Origin: Prorocentrum cordatum
Taxonomy: Eukaryota; Sar; Dinophyceae; Prorocentrales; Prorocentraceae
NCBI GenBank assembly: GCA_963575745.1
Contig: CAUYUJ010003991.1
Coordinates: 148,501-212,500, forward strand
Direction: 5' to 3'
Length of the DNA: 64,000 nucleotides
Shown here: positions 49,741-61,760 of the stretch, in pieces
Numbering within the stretch: the first letter of the stretch is position 1
Layout: each line of letters begins with the position of its first letter
Notes under the pieces: model-generated
What the model saw: the letters and a program-made list of their open reading frames with translations, nothing else
What the model was told of the DNA's origin: nothing
Database searches by the model: none
Position numbers and translations under genes: made by a program

Positions 49741-50860
49741 CGTTCGAAGGAGACGAAGAGGTTCAAGGAGCTCACCGCGGAGGGGAAGGTTCTACCACGG
49801 GCCCGCTATCTTGGAGGTAGGTATGCTTGGAACTTAGCGACGATGGAAGAACTTCAATATCGATGCTCTGCTATGCATGCTGGTTGGGCCAAAATGGGGA
49901 GCTTATGGGGTAGTCGGATCTCTAGCAAGTTGAAAATATTGGCCTTCCATGGGGCACGTTATCGAAGCTGGTTTATCGGCGAATGAGGCCTACGTCTTCT
50001 CAGAAAAAATGACTAACCAAATCTGCGCCGTCGTTGCTAAGTATCTGCGAACGCTTGAGAGAGGCGAGGCGACCGACTGGATTGGTAGTCATCCTCACAG
50101 CCTCCCCCACGCTGTGCTACGTAGAAGGTGGAAGGCTCCTCCTACTAGGTGCGCACAGGCTCCCAGAAGGTTCGCTTGGATCCAGAAGATGGCCAGAGAC
50201 ACCAAGTCCCACGCCCAGGCTATTGCGGCCCTCTGGGGAACCCTGAATGATGGACAACCTGCCCTGGGCCCTCATGGACTCCTCACGAAGGATGCCCCAC
50301 CACTTGCGCACCAAGTAGAAACATAGTTGTGGCTTTGCGCTGGCATTAGTGGCAGTGAGGATTTTTTCGAGCGGTGGCGGGAGCACGGCTACTCGTACAT
50401 TGCTCTGCTTCATGACGACGAAGTCAGAGAAGCGTGGCTTCGACTTGACCCGTCGATTCTCCAGGCCTCCATACCGACGGAGGGCAAGACTGCCTTTTTT
50501 CCAGAAGCTGCGTGGACCTGCTCGGCATGTGGCGCCTCCGACGGAAGAAGAACTCACGGCCTTTGTTTGTGCCCTCAGAGACGAGAGCGGGGCCCTCTGC
50601 AGTCAAACCTTTTCCTCCCATGGGGCCCTGACCTCCCGCGCGTTTCAGTCTCGTGGAGGTGAACGTAGAAAACGAAATCCCTTATACTTGTGTTATTTGC
50701 AAACAATGTCCTTGGTGCCGTTCGACTTTCGCGACGAAGGACAGTGCTCGGCAACGCGTTCGATCTTCCTGGGGTAGCCTGAAATGCCGCATCGGTCGAT
50801 CCAGGTTTCCGTGGCCCCTGAACGCCCCGAATACGATCAAGCGCACCTATTGCGACGAAA
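49741..50860 (+). pseudogene. LINE C-terminal region with zinc-finger-like motifs
   Basis: Continuation of the LINE protein in shifted frames. Frame 1 (49741-49970): KETKRFKELTAEGKVLPRAR, MEELQYRCSAMHAGWAKMGS and KLKILAFHGARYRSWF, a connection region after RT. Frame 2 (about 49960-50560): NEAYVFSEKMTNQICAVVAK and RFAWIQKMARDTKSHAQAIA, a TAG at 50323-50325, then DFFERWREHGYSYIALLHDD and a CxxC (WTCSACGAS). Frame 3 (to about 50650): TAFVCALRDESGALCSQTFS. Frame 1 again (50653-50850): ICKQCPWCRSTFATKDSARQ, a CxxC zinc-finger-like motif. At least four frame changes and one stop mean it is not expressed as one protein. Presumed role is RNA or DNA binding. Confidence 0.7.
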
Positions 50861-51004
50861 CTTTCGAAACTGCCGAATATAACGACCACGTCGTTCAACA
50901 ACGCCTTCCTCGCCCTCCGCCTGTCGCTGTTTATCCTCAGTTTTCTGCTGGCGAGCGGGCCCCCGACGCACCCGGCCGAGTTCGACGCCCGAACCTCCCT
51001 GGCC

Positions 51005-51643
51005 ATGTTCCCGCCGGCGGGCGCCGCAGCCGCGGCAGCGCCGCAGCGCCCGCAGGAGCGGCGCATGAAGGCGCGCGCAGACGGCGACAAGAATACCGAC
51101 CTCGGCATGAACGGAGCGGCGAAGCAGCTGCACGTATTGATCCTCAAGTTCCTGTTGCAGCTGGGCCAGTCGAAAAGGAACGTAGAGGGAGTGGTGTTCG
51201 ACTGCATCTTGTTGGACACGAGCGGCCACGAGGCGACCAAGATGAGCGAGATGGGCAACCGCTACTCCGAGAGCGTGGCCGAAGCGAGCCGCGGACACAA
51301 CTTAGGCCCCCCGCACCTCTGGGTCTTCGGCGGCCTCCTGATGGGCCTGATGGAGCGCAAGGAGGCGGTGGGAGCGGCCAACGCGAAGAAACTAATGGAG
51401 CTGCGCACGCATATCGAGAATATCGACATCGCAGCGAAATGCGAGCTGATCACATTCTGCAAAATGGACAGGTGCTACGACCAGAACAAGAAGAAGCTCA
51501 TGCTGAATCTGGATCGCACGATCCGCAGGACCATCCTCGACAGCTTGGCCCAGACGGGAGCGGAGTTGAAGCAGGGCCGGGCGCCACCCACGCACATGGA
51601 GCGCGAGCTGCAGGAGTGGCTGGATGCCTTCACCGACATGTAA
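51005..51643 (+). CDS. Intact 212-aa ORF next to LINE, unknown family
   Basis: An uninterrupted 212-codon ORF (ATG 51005, TAA 51641-51643). After an Ala/Pro-rich start (residues 1-25) it is predicted mostly helical: LGMNGAAKQLHVLILKFLLQ (about 33-55), VVFDCILLDTSGHEATKMSE (about 62-81), then the motif GHNLGPPHLWVFGGLLMGLM (about 97-116) and ending GRAPPTHMERELQEWLDAF. No transmembrane segment or signal peptide within it. The frame is open upstream to about 50858 (FNNAFLALRLSLFILSFLLA is hydrophobic), so a longer product cannot be excluded. I recall similar blocks with a GPPHxHxF motif beside dinoflagellate LINE ORFs, but this is memory, not a search. It is the only clean ORF of normal composition in the window. 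Confidence 0.6.
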   Translation: MFPPAGAAAAAAPQRPQERRMKARADGDKNTDLGMNGAAKQLHVLILKFLLQLGQSKRNVEGVVFDCILLDTSGHEATKMSEMGNRYSESVAEASRGHNLGPPHLWVFGGLLMGLMERKEAVGAANAKKLMELRTHIENIDIAAKCELITFCKMDRCYDQNKKKLMLNLDRTIRRTILDSLAQTGAELKQGRAPPTHMERELQEWLDAFTDM

Positions 51644-51785
51644 ATCCTGCAATCGTGGCCAGACTGATCGGCGCGGCCCGAGGTGACTTCGACGGCGACG
51701 ACACCACACAGACCAATGAGATTGTGCGCAACTCTGGCGGCATAGTACATGATACTGATATGGCTCCCCTTGGCAATGAGCGAGT

Positions 51786-51980
51786 TTGTCGATCATTGTT
51801 GACTTCCCGCGCACCTACTTCGTCTTCCTCACCCAGATCTCCGACCTGACGGGTGACCTCGGTTCCGAGCGCTACCCGCCCTACCTCCCGACCTGCCCGA
51901 CCCTCGACTGCGACCACCGCGCCCCGATCGGCACCTTTAACTCCTTCGACGGCGCGGCGACCCAGAACTCGTTCCCCTAG
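51786..51980 (+). CDS. Short ORF, unknown
   Basis: A 64-codon frame (SIIVDFPRTYFVFLTQISDL, YPPYLPTCPTLDCDHRAPIG) with ordinary amino-acid composition, ending TAG 51978-51980, 143 bp downstream of the 212-aa ORF. It could be the tail of a LINE-encoded protein, a host exon, or chance. No family recognised; the start is simply the first ATG. Confidence 0.25.
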   Translation: MSIIVDFPRTYFVFLTQISDLTGDLGSERYPPYLPTCPTLDCDHRAPIGTFNSFDGAATQNSFP

Positions 51981-52890
51981 GCGGGGTGAGCCCACTTCTT
52001 CGACGGCTGAGTTTTGGGAAGCTAGAAGACGTGAGGCCCCCGATTCGGTTTGCGTAAACACATACCTTGCTAGACGGGGGGTCCTAAAAAAGGCCACCCT
52101 ATGTATCAGAGTCTTTTTCAGAGCTGCCAGATTTTAAGTTTCGCCAGGAAGGAATTCGAGCAGTTTGAGCGTTGATGTGGGTCCTGGGGCCTCTCCCCTC
52201 GCCTGCTGGGCCCCGTTTTGGGTAATGCGTTCCCGAGATGGCCTCTGGGGCAGAGGACGCTAGCCTTCGGCGTAAGCCTCGGAGGCACCCTTGCCCTGAG
52301 CCTGATCCCACTTCCTGGGGTTTTCCTCCGAGCCTTGTTTCAATTCGAAACTTTGTCAGACTAGAGGCTCCGCGGAGTTCCGATCCGATCCGATCCTCCC
52401 TCCTCGTCTTCGTCTTGCCGTACGCGTACCTCATTCTCCTCGTCTTCCTTGACACGCGGTCCCTACGCTCGTCTCTTCCTCGTTTTCCTCCTCCTCCTCC
52501 TCCTCCTGCACCGCCCTGTCCAGGTAAGGAGGAGGATGGTAGGGTGTGCCCCGAGCCAGGTATGCAAAGTGAGCGGCCTACGCAGGAGCCTTGCGCGGCA
52601 TGGACGGGCGGACGCAGCACGGAGCGGAGAGTTTGTCCTCTGCTTTCCTTGCCTTCCCCGGGAAACGGGCAGCCTTCGGACGCCTGAGCCGAGGGAGCAG
52701 AGGAAAGATGAGGAGGAGGACGAGGGAGGAGAAGGGTCTTCCTCATGCCAGACACGCAAGCGCGCAGGCTCATGCCCATAACGAGGAAGAGGAGGATCTT
52801 GCGTATTGGAAACGCCGGTCGCGGCGGAAGGTCGTAACCGAGGGCAAGCAGGAAATCTAGCAATGGGCGAGGGCGAGGGGACATGCTCCT
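51981..52890. other. Mixed sequence, no gene recognised
   Basis: GC-moderate DNA. A CTCCTCCTCCTCCTC run lies near 52489-52507. Frames up to 261 codons on the minus strand have mixed composition and no assignable motif. Confidence 0.4.
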
Positions 52891-52898
52891 GCTATCCA

Positions 52899-53150
52899 GG
52901 AGGAGGAGGAGGAGGAGGAGGAGGAGGAGGAGGAGGAGGAGGAGAAGGCGAGGATGAGAAGAGGGAGGAGGAGGAGGAGGAGGAGGAGGAGGAGGAGGAG
53001 GAGGAGGAGGAGGAGGAAGGCGAGGGGGAGGGGGAGGGGGAGGACGGGGAGGAGGAGTCGAGTCGAACTCCGAAGCCGACAGTGACAGCGACAGGAGGAG
53101 GAGGAGCAGGAGGAGGAGGAGGAGGAGCAGGAGGAGGAGGAGGAGGGTGA
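52899..53150. repeat. (GGA)n purine tract
   Basis: Nearly pure (GGA)n in three blocks (52899-52945, 52965-53020, 53095-53148); Gly-, Glu- or Arg-rich frames. Confidence 0.95.
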
Positions 53151-53250
53151 CGACGACGACGTCGTCGACCTCAGAGGCCTCCGGAGGTCTGACGTCTCCG
53201 GAGGCCCAGCTCCAGAGGTCTCCAGAGGTCTCATCCTGAAGCCTCTGAAG
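53149..53250. repeat. Nested palindromes: GACGACGTCGTC and CCTCCGGAGG
   Basis: GACGACGTCGTC (53155-53166), AGAGGCCTCCGGAGGTCTGA (53173-53192) and GACGTCTCCGGAGGCCC (53191-53207) are short self-complementary strings, followed by two CCAGAGGTCTC units. A dense cluster of palindromes at the end of the GGA tract. Confidence 0.75.
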
Positions 53251-53509
53251 GGCCCTGATGGTTTTCGTGTGCCAACCGAAGACGGAAGGAAAGGGCCGAA
53301 CAGGTCCGACATCTTTGTGACGCCGAAAATCCTGGATGCTCGAGTCTGGAGTCTCGACGCTCGACGAAGGCTCTTCTCTCCTCGCCCCTCCCTGCTCGAG
53401 GCCCCCCCTCCACGCGAGGAGGGCGAAGCTGCCTCGGACGTCGGCGCTGAGGCGCCCCGCGCGACGACCAGGCAGGCCTCGGCTGCCAAGGATCGACCGC
53501 CCAGGAGAA

Positions 53510-53830
53510 GAGAGCTTTCCTCCTCCCTTTCTCCATCTCTCCCTCCCTCCTCCCTTCCATGTTTATCTCCTCCCTCTCCCCATTCCTCCCTTCCTCGTCC
53601 TTCCTCCCTCCCTCCCTCCCTCCCCCTCTCCCTTTTCTCCTTCCTGCCTCCTCCCTTTCATTTCCTGCCTCCTTCCCCCCCCCCTCCCCTCTCCTCGATC
53701 GTCATCTTCCTTGGGGACGCTAGGCCTCCTCCTCCTCCCCCATCCGCCTCCTCTTCCTATTCATCCGCTTTCTCTGTTTCTTCTTCTTCCTCCTTCTCCT
53801 CCCCCTGCCCCACCCGTCCCTCCGTTTTCC
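53510..53830. repeat. TCCC/CCT pyrimidine tract
   Basis: CCTCCCTCCCTCCCTCCC-type sequence, pyrimidine-rich on the plus strand, opposite in strand bias to the GGA tract at 52.9-53.15 kb. Confidence 0.88.
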
Positions 53831-54235
53831 CTCCATCGGGAATGGGTGCCCAGAGGCGCTATTGGCGGCCTCACTTCCTCCAGCGCCATGGGGTCAGGAT
53901 GATGCGATGCCACTAAACAGTTTCTTCACGTTACGGTTGGCGTTTCCAACAGGTGCGCAGATGATGTGCGTTTCGACTTCGTAGCCGGGACTCTGGGTTT
54001 CGATTCTCCTACGTTGCATGAGAGTTTTAATTGGAGCAGATGCGGCACCCTATGACTTTGAACATGGGCATTCCGATGACAAATTTTTTCTGGGTTCCTC
54101 CAATGCAAAACGCCCTTTGGAATGAGAGACCCTTACGCTTCACCTTTTCTCCAAAGCTTGCCCTTTCCCCAAAAGGCTGATGGATGGAGCGCGGTTCTCG
54201 CTCGAAACCGGGCTTTGCCTTCTGCGCCGTGCACA

Positions 54236-54335
54236 TGTATAAAGCTATGTGTCAGGAAACATTGAGATCTGGTCAGCGGTGCCGTGCACCTATCTAAAGC
54301 TATGTGGCACAAACAGTTGGATCTTGGTCAGCATG
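54236..54335. repeat. 52-bp direct duplication
   Basis: GTATAAAGCTATGTGTCAGG... and ATCTAAAGCTATGTGGCACA..., each ending GGTCAGC and each preceded by CCGTGCAC, spaced about 54 bp. Confidence 0.75.
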
Positions 54336-55170
54336 CATATAGGAGGACCCGTCAACATTGTTGCAGTTTTTTTCTGCCATGTCCAGCATTTTCCCGCCTT
54401 CACCAGCCGCTACAACAAAAGGTTTGCTGTTACAGGGGCAGGAGCGTGGGGATTACAGTTGCTGGGCGTAGATCTTTTCTAATGGTGCTATATGTGCAAA
54501 ATGGAACAACCATTGTAGGTATGGCCCCGATCCGTCTCATTGGGCCGACGCCGCGTCCGTAGACACGCACTACTGCGACACATCGCATCGGTGACAGCAA
54601 GCTTCTGCCATACGCTATTCGGTGCAGCGGCGGGTCAGTACAATGAGCCGTGGCATGTGGCATTCGGAAAACATCTGCTGATTTTAATAAGGTGTGGACA
54701 AGGGTGGCTTCTAGGTTCCGAGACAGCACCATGACACCCCATTTCGTTCACCTAACAATGCCATGTTTGGGCAGCAGACCGACACTGAGCAGCAATCGGT
54801 ACATATATTTGTTGTACGAACAGCGTTTGCAGGCCAAGAGACATGTTATATTGATGTGACGCACTCGTCAACGCACCCCGTCTCTCCAGTTCTGGATCTC
54901 GCCGCCATCAAAATACGCTACGGCTCAGATATCGACGGCTTCCTGGCGAGACCTCCTTAGCAGCGTTCTATCTCGAACAATATGAGGTCATTCAGAACGC
55001 ACCCCCGAGAATGGTCATACGGGCATCGAGTCGGAGGGGCAAGCTCCTGCTGCTTAGGTGCCTGCACCATAGTTGGAATTCAGAGCCGTTTGACATGGCT
55101 GGTGGACTACAATAGTCGACGCACGGCTTCCCAACACACGCAAAGGCCATCGGATTCTCTCACATCCCAG
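54336..55170 (+). other. AT-richer stretch with protein-like fragments
   Basis: One of the least repetitive and less GC-rich stretches. The frame 54763-54960 reads SVHIFVVRTAFAGQETCYID and PVSPVLDLAAIKIRYGSDID before a TAG; 54982-55272 continues in another frame. Composition looks like former coding DNA interrupted by stops, but I cannot name a family. Confidence 0.25.
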
Positions 55171-58100
55171 TGTGGTTTCGCTTGTCAAAAACGTTCGTGT
55201 CCAGACAGACGCGTTCGTTTGTGCCTGCTCTTTCCGCCGTCTTACCGTTCGGGCTCAGGACCCGCTGCTTAGGCCGTTGGGTGAAGCCTTCGAGGGGGCC
55301 TCGTCCCGGGCACTCGTGGCTTCGGCGTCCGGACGGCCCAGCGAGGCCCTGGATATTCAAGGCCTCTCGGGCGCGCAGCTCGCGCGCGTCTGGCGCTGCT
55401 GCCCGAGCCCGAGGAGTTGGAGCTCGCCCTGTCGCAGGTGGCCGAGGCCGCGGGCCCGTCACTGGAAGAACCCCGGCCCCCGCTGGCGAGGGGGGCCGCT
55501 GCGCAAAGGCCTCCGCGGCGCGGTGCGCCAGCCGCAGCTGGCGATCCTGCTGGGCGCGGCCCTCGTGGAGGGATGCCCCTCTGCCGCGGGGGCCAAGGCG
55601 CCGGTTGGGGCGCGCTTCGTGAGGCGCTGCCGCTCCGTGGGCGAGCGGGGGCGAGGGCTGCTGGAGTCGCGCGAGTGGTCGCGCTGGCGACCGCGCCCCC
55701 GCTTCATCCTCGAGGAGATGGGCGCCCCCGTCCTCGAGGTGCGCGAGATTGCCGCGATCCCGAGCGTGCCCTCATCGGGGTCGCGGGCTGCGCGCGGCCC
55801 AGCGAGTCCTTGCGCGGGTGGCTGCTGCGGGCTCGCGGTGCCCCTGAGCCGAGGTGCGTGATTCATGTCTTGGGCTACTTGCGCGCACGGGTGGCAGGGC
55901 CGCCCTCGCGTTGGCCGAGGCGACGGCTGGCGCCCCCGAGGGCGAGCGCTTCGGCGGCCGCGCGGAGATCCACGAGGCCTTCTGGAGCGCCGCCGAGGTG
56001 GAGCTTGGGGCTGGCAAGGGCCCAACGCCAACGGCAGCCATGTTCCCCGCGGAGTTCGTCGGCGCGCTCGAGCGGATGGTCAGCGAGGCGGGGCCCCCGC
56101 GGCTCGCCTACTGCGGCGGGCCGCGGCGGCCCTGCAGCAGCGATGGCGAAGTGACCTCGACAGCGCGAGCCGAGGCCGGAGGCAGCCCTCGAGCCCAATC
56201 GCCTGAAGTTGCCCCGATGGAGCGGGGGGGCCGCCCGAGCGGGCCCCACTCGGACGCGCCGCGGAGCTCCGAGGGAACGGCGGCCAGCAGGTCCAGCCCA
56301 GCACCTGTATGCAGTCGCTGAAGTTGATCAGGCTGCGGACTCTGGCGCGATCTCCCCCATCCATGTGCTCGCGAAGCCCCCCCTGATGCCCGTCGCCCTG
56401 CGGGCGGGGCCGCGCCTCGCCAGCGCGCGCCCGCGGCGCTCGCGGGCGGCGCGCGAGCGTTCGCGCAGCTGGCGCGCTCGGCACGGATCGCATCGGCGGG
56501 GCCCTGGGGGGGAGTGTTGGCTGCTGGGGAGAAGGATCCCCGCTTCCGCCGGTGGGCGCTCGCCCGCGGGCGAGGTCCCGTCGCGCTCCGGACGCTCCGC
56601 CTCCTTGGGCGGCGGGGGGTGTCTCGGGCAGGATAGGGCGTCGCCTGGAGGAAGCACCCCGCGGCTGGGGGCGGGGATTTCGGCCCCTCCGAGCGTCGTC
56701 GGGCCTCGCCCAGGACGCGCCCCGTCCGTGCTGAGGGCCGACGGGCTTCCATTCAATTCCTGGGCGTCCTGCGTATGTCCGCGCGACCACGACCGCTGGG
56801 CGGCCAACCTCGGTCGGGCGGACAGGCGGATCCCGGGGCGAGGGGGGGCTGCTCGCCCCCATCAGGGGCCCCGGTGCGCATCGCTCGGGGGCAGGTCAGC
56901 ACCTGCCCGACTTCTGAGCGACCCCCATCCGCGGGGGCGGAAGCGCGGCAGTCTCGCCCGCCGTCATCCGCAGGGGAATCGCCCACTCCTGAAGGAAGCA
57001 CCGCGTCTCGGTGAGAAGGCCCGCTGGCCCCGGCATCTCGCCCGCGACGTCCAGTTCCGAGCCTGCTTCAGCCAGGCGCCCCTGGCCTGGTCCGGCAACC
57101 GTGGCCGGGGGGCGCCGCCGACGGCGCTGTCGCCGCAGGGGCAGCAGAAGGCGCTGGAGAATGCCAGCTCGGACCTCCGCTTCTCGCTCGCGAGGGCCAG
57201 CGCGAATTTGCGCGCGCAGGGCTTGGCGGCCGCGCCATCCCGGGGGGGCGGTGCTCGGCAAGTTCGTGGCCGCGCTGGCCTCGGCCGACGACGTCTGGGC
57301 CTTCTCAGCAGATCAGCTCGGGTGCGACGCTGCCACGGGCGCGGCAGCGCGCGCGCGCAGGTCGCGGCGCTCGCGCGCGGCAGGCGGCCCGCGCGGGGAG
57401 TTCGGCCGGCCGTTGCTGGCGCCGCCCCAGGACCGGGCCGCCGGCGCCGGCGCCGCGGCCGCAGCGGGCGACGCTGGACAGACGGCGCGAATGTCCAGCG
57501 ACCCCGTAGCGAAGCAGGAGGAGCTGGCGGCGGAGACCGCCAGCGGCCGCCCAGCTACGATGGTGGCCATCGGGCCACGGGGCCCTCTACACGGGCCCTC
57601 CGCCGCGCGCGTTCGGGAGGAAGCGGGGCGTTCAGGGGCCGGCGAACTCCCGGGGCCCGGCTGGGCTCGCGGCCAAGGGTGGCGCGGGGGGCCATGCCCG
57701 TCGGCGCCAGACCGAGTTCAGGCTTGGCAGCGCGAGCATGCCGGCATCGAAGAGGGGTTCCCCCGGATTCGTGGGCGAGTTGCCCAGCCACTTGCCCTAT
57801 TCGGCTGGCTCGGGGTTAGCAGACAGCCCGAGCGGGCTCGGCGCGATCCCCAGGGTCGCCGCGGCAAGCTGGACGCAGGTGGTGACGCGCGGCGCGCTCG
57901 GCAAGCGGCCCCAGGATCGTTCCGGCGGCGCCGCGGCCGCGGCGGGCGACTTCGGATGGGCGGCGCGAACGTCCGTCAGCCCCGCGGAGGCCGAGTCGGC
58001 GGCGGAGATCGCGAACGGGCGCCCGACGGGAAGGGAGACCGTAGGGGCGCGATCCCTGGGCGAGCTGGCAGGCCCCTGGGCCCTGTGCGTTGGCCCCCCG

Positions 58101-58330
58101 CAGCGCGCCTTCGGGGGTGAGATCGGCGCCCTGGCGCTCGGGGCCGCCGGGGGCCCCTGGGGCCTATGCCCCAGCGGCGTCGTCGCCACTTGCGCGCGCC
58201 ACTTGGCGACTGAGATAAGGCGCGGACGCGTGTCCCTGGGAGCTCCTGCCCCAGAATATCTCCAGCGGCCTGGGGGCGGTGGTGCGCCCCCTCGGCGAGC
58301 CTGAAGTTTGCGAACGTCCCCAACGGAGTG
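55171..58330. other. Very GC-rich DNA with decayed coding texture
   Basis: About 3 kb of very high GC with long plus-strand frames (e.g. 536 codons at 56209-57819, 369 codons at 57011-58120). Scattered segments have ordinary protein texture in changing frames (FAQLARSARIASAGPWGGVL near 56458, LENASSDLRFSLARASANLR near 57151), suggesting frameshifted GC-rich coding sequence. A diverged duplication links about 57420-57620 and 57890-58110 (GCCGCGGCCGC, GGGCGACx...GGCGCGAA, GGCGGCGGAGA). No domain is recognisable. Confidence 0.35.
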
Positions 58331-58339
58331 GCCGCTATG

Positions 58340-58990
58340 TCGAGGGCGCTCCTGTCCGGCGGGTTGCGCGTCGCATTATTCGCGTCTGCGCTCCGGGGAG
58401 TTCGGCACCCGCAATTGCGCGCCTCGCTGGGCCAGAAGTTCGGGGGCGCCCATAATTGGCGGGCCGCCCTGTCAAAGGCCCTCCATGGAGGGCCGGACCC
58501 TGCGGAAGGGAAGACGCGGGTCTCTTCAGACCCACCAGAGGAGCACTCCAGCCGAGAGTGGCAGGCGCTGAGGTCAGAGGAGCAGGGGCCGGGGCCTTCC
58601 CAAGTTTTTTTTTTTTTTCGGAGCGCCTTGGCGGCCCCGGGCAGTTCCCGGGCCCAGCCCCAGCGTGCGCGTCAACGCGTGTCCCGAGCACTTCCATTGG
58701 CCCGGGCGTTTGCCCCCTTCGGCGGGCCCGAAGTTCGCGCGCGCCCCTGACGGAGCGAACGCCTCGTCGGAGGTGCCCTTGCCCCGTCAGTTGCAGGTCG
58801 TGCCGCCCGCGGGCCACGGGGAGTTTGGCGCCTGCAGCAGCGCGGCCCTTCCGGGCCAGAAGTTCGCGGGCGTTCCCGACGGTCGAGCCGAAGGCGCCCC
58901 TGTCCGGTTGGCTGCGGGCCGTGCTGTTCGAGGGCTGCCGGGAGTTCGGCACCCGCATCAACGCGGCACCTCCGGGCCGTCGGCCCTCCG
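58340..58990. repeat. Diverged GC-rich tandem repeat
   Basis: Repeating strings GGGGAGTTYGGCRCCYGCA (58396, 58818), GGGAGTTCGGCACCCGCATC (58940) and GGGCCAGAAGTTCG (58430, 58854), with CCCGAAGTTCGCGCGCGCCC at 58727. Unit about 100-125 bp, imperfect. A 14-T run at about 58605-58618 interrupts it. Confidence 0.6.
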
Positions 58991-59489
58991 AGGGGAGCTC
59001 GACCCATGAGCGAGGGGGAATGGTGAGCGCCCGGAGGAAGGGCACGGCCCGCGCGCCCTGGGGGCGGAGCGCGGGCGGGGCCGGGGTCGAGGACCGGGGG
59101 TCCTCGCGCTAGATTGCTGAGCGGGCGGCCCCCTGCCAGCCTCGGCCCGACTGTCTGCTGTCACCCCGGCCAGGGAAGGGCCCGGTCGGCCCTGGCCGCG
59201 CCCGGGGAGGGGGCCAACCGCGCAATGGGCCAACGGCTGCTTCAGTTTCTCGGGGCAGCGGCCCACGTTCGTCAGCCGCGGGCGCGCGGCCTCCGGAGGA
59301 GCCCCTGCGCCGGCCGCGCGCGGGCGGCTCCTCGGAGCTCCGGCACGGAGTGCGCGCCCGGGGCCAGCGCGCCCTCAAGTGGCGTATAGCGGAGGCGCCG
59401 CCCACCCGCGGTTATAGGACTTCGGGGGGCGCGCGCGCGCGCGGCCGCGGGGCAGGGCGGCGCCCGTTTCGGGCGCGGGGGGAGCGGGT

Positions 59490-59870
59490 CCAGACGGATT
59501 CCCCCCGAGCGTCCGCCAATGAATGCGCCCGCTCCCCCCGCTTTGCCCCTCCCTGCGTAGAGCATCGGAACTGTCTGGCGGAAGTTGATTCAGTTCGGGT
59601 GTATGCCCTTCAACGGGGCAAGTTCCCCCATGCCGTTCTCTTCTCTTCTCCTCTTCTCCTTCTCCGCAGCCGTCAGCTTAGGTTGCGCGACCTTTCCTTC
59701 GCGCCCGCCCCGCGGGAGGCGGGGCGCCCGCGCCCGCGAAGGAGGCGTGGGTCCAGACGGGTTCATCCCGAGCGTCCGCCAATTAATACGTCCGCGCCTC
59801 CTGCTACTCCCCCCATGCGTAGAGTATCAGGATCGTCTGGAAGAATTGAAATGATGCTTGTCTTCCCAAA
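59490..59870. repeat. 261-bp tandem duplication
   Basis: GGGTCCAGACGGATTCCCCC at 59488 and GGGTCCAGACGGGTTCATCC at 59749, both continuing CGAGCGTCCGCCAATKAATRCG and ...GCGTAGAGYATCxGRACYGTCTGG. It directly precedes the TAC microsatellite. Confidence 0.8.
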
Positions 59871-59879
59871 GGAATTCAG

Positions 59880-61137
<1,258 letters not shown>

Positions 61138-61142
<5 letters not shown>

Positions 61143-61330
61143 AACGGTCGCTAGCCAGGCAAAACCCTTCCCCCCCAGGCAACGGGAACGATAGCACGTG
61201 GGGGGGGGGGCACACATGCTGGTGTTCACGCGCATACGATGGCGATCGCGGCGCACCCCCGTCCTGACGTGCCCCACCCCGCCCAAGCGTTACCCTTACC
61301 TGGGTCCTCAGACCCCCCGGGTAACGACCA
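61138..61330. other. GTAACG-containing G/C-run segment at microsatellite edge
   Basis: Contains GCGTAACGG (61138), two C or G runs, CGTTACCCTTACC (61289) and GGGTAACGACC (61319). Reminiscent of the elements at 5024-5110 and 6961-7058, but without the AATAAAAAACAAGCTC block. Confidence 0.4.
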
Positions 61331-61429
61331 ATACCGCAAGCAATTGAATTGCCCCCCCATCATGCACCGCCCGATCCCCGAGGAGCAGCCCCGGCGGCAG
61401 GACCCCGCGGACTGGTGGCCGCCGCTGCC

Positions 61430-61760
61430 TGCCGCCTCGGCGGGCGCGGCCTCCTCTGGCCGCCGCTGGGCGCCCGCGCTGCGAGGCGAGCCGCCGACGG
61501 CCGCCCCACGCCGCTGGCCGTCGAGTCGCCGCCGCCGCTGGCCGTCGTCGCCGGCCGTCGTCGCCGCCGACGGCCGCCGCCTCTCGCCGATGGCCGTCGT
61601 CGCCGCCGCCGCCGCCGCCGCTCGTCCTCGTCGCCGCACCTCGCCGCCGCACGACGCCGGCCGCCACCGCCGCCGCCACCACTCGCTCTCGTCGTCGCCT
61701 CGCCGCCGCCCGTCGCCGCCGCCGCCGCCCGCCGCTGGCCGTGGTGGTCGGTTTCGTCGT
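61430..61760. repeat. GCC/GTC-rich compound repeat
   Basis: Degenerate CCGCCGTCGTCGCCG-type repeat encoding Arg/Pro/Ala/Ser-rich text in every frame. Confidence 0.85.

Larger units (their letters stand above)
47001..50860 (+). mobile_element. LINE (non-LTR) retrotransposon
   Basis: A single LINE-type unit: AP endonuclease, reverse transcriptase, and a C-terminal region with Cys/His motifs, in that order on the plus strand. The endonuclease and RT share one frame (47001-49735). An (AG)28 microsatellite then shifts the frame and the C-terminal part is spread over the other frames with a TAG at 50323. Ends are not defined: no poly-A tail or target-site duplication is evident. The adjacent ORF at 51005-51643 may belong to the same element. 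A relic of the same RT family lies at 300-646. Confidence 0.85.

Noticed and set aside
56209-57819. 536-codon plus-strand frame
   Set aside because: Expected in very GC-rich DNA where stops are rare. Peptide texture changes frame along it and no domain is seen.
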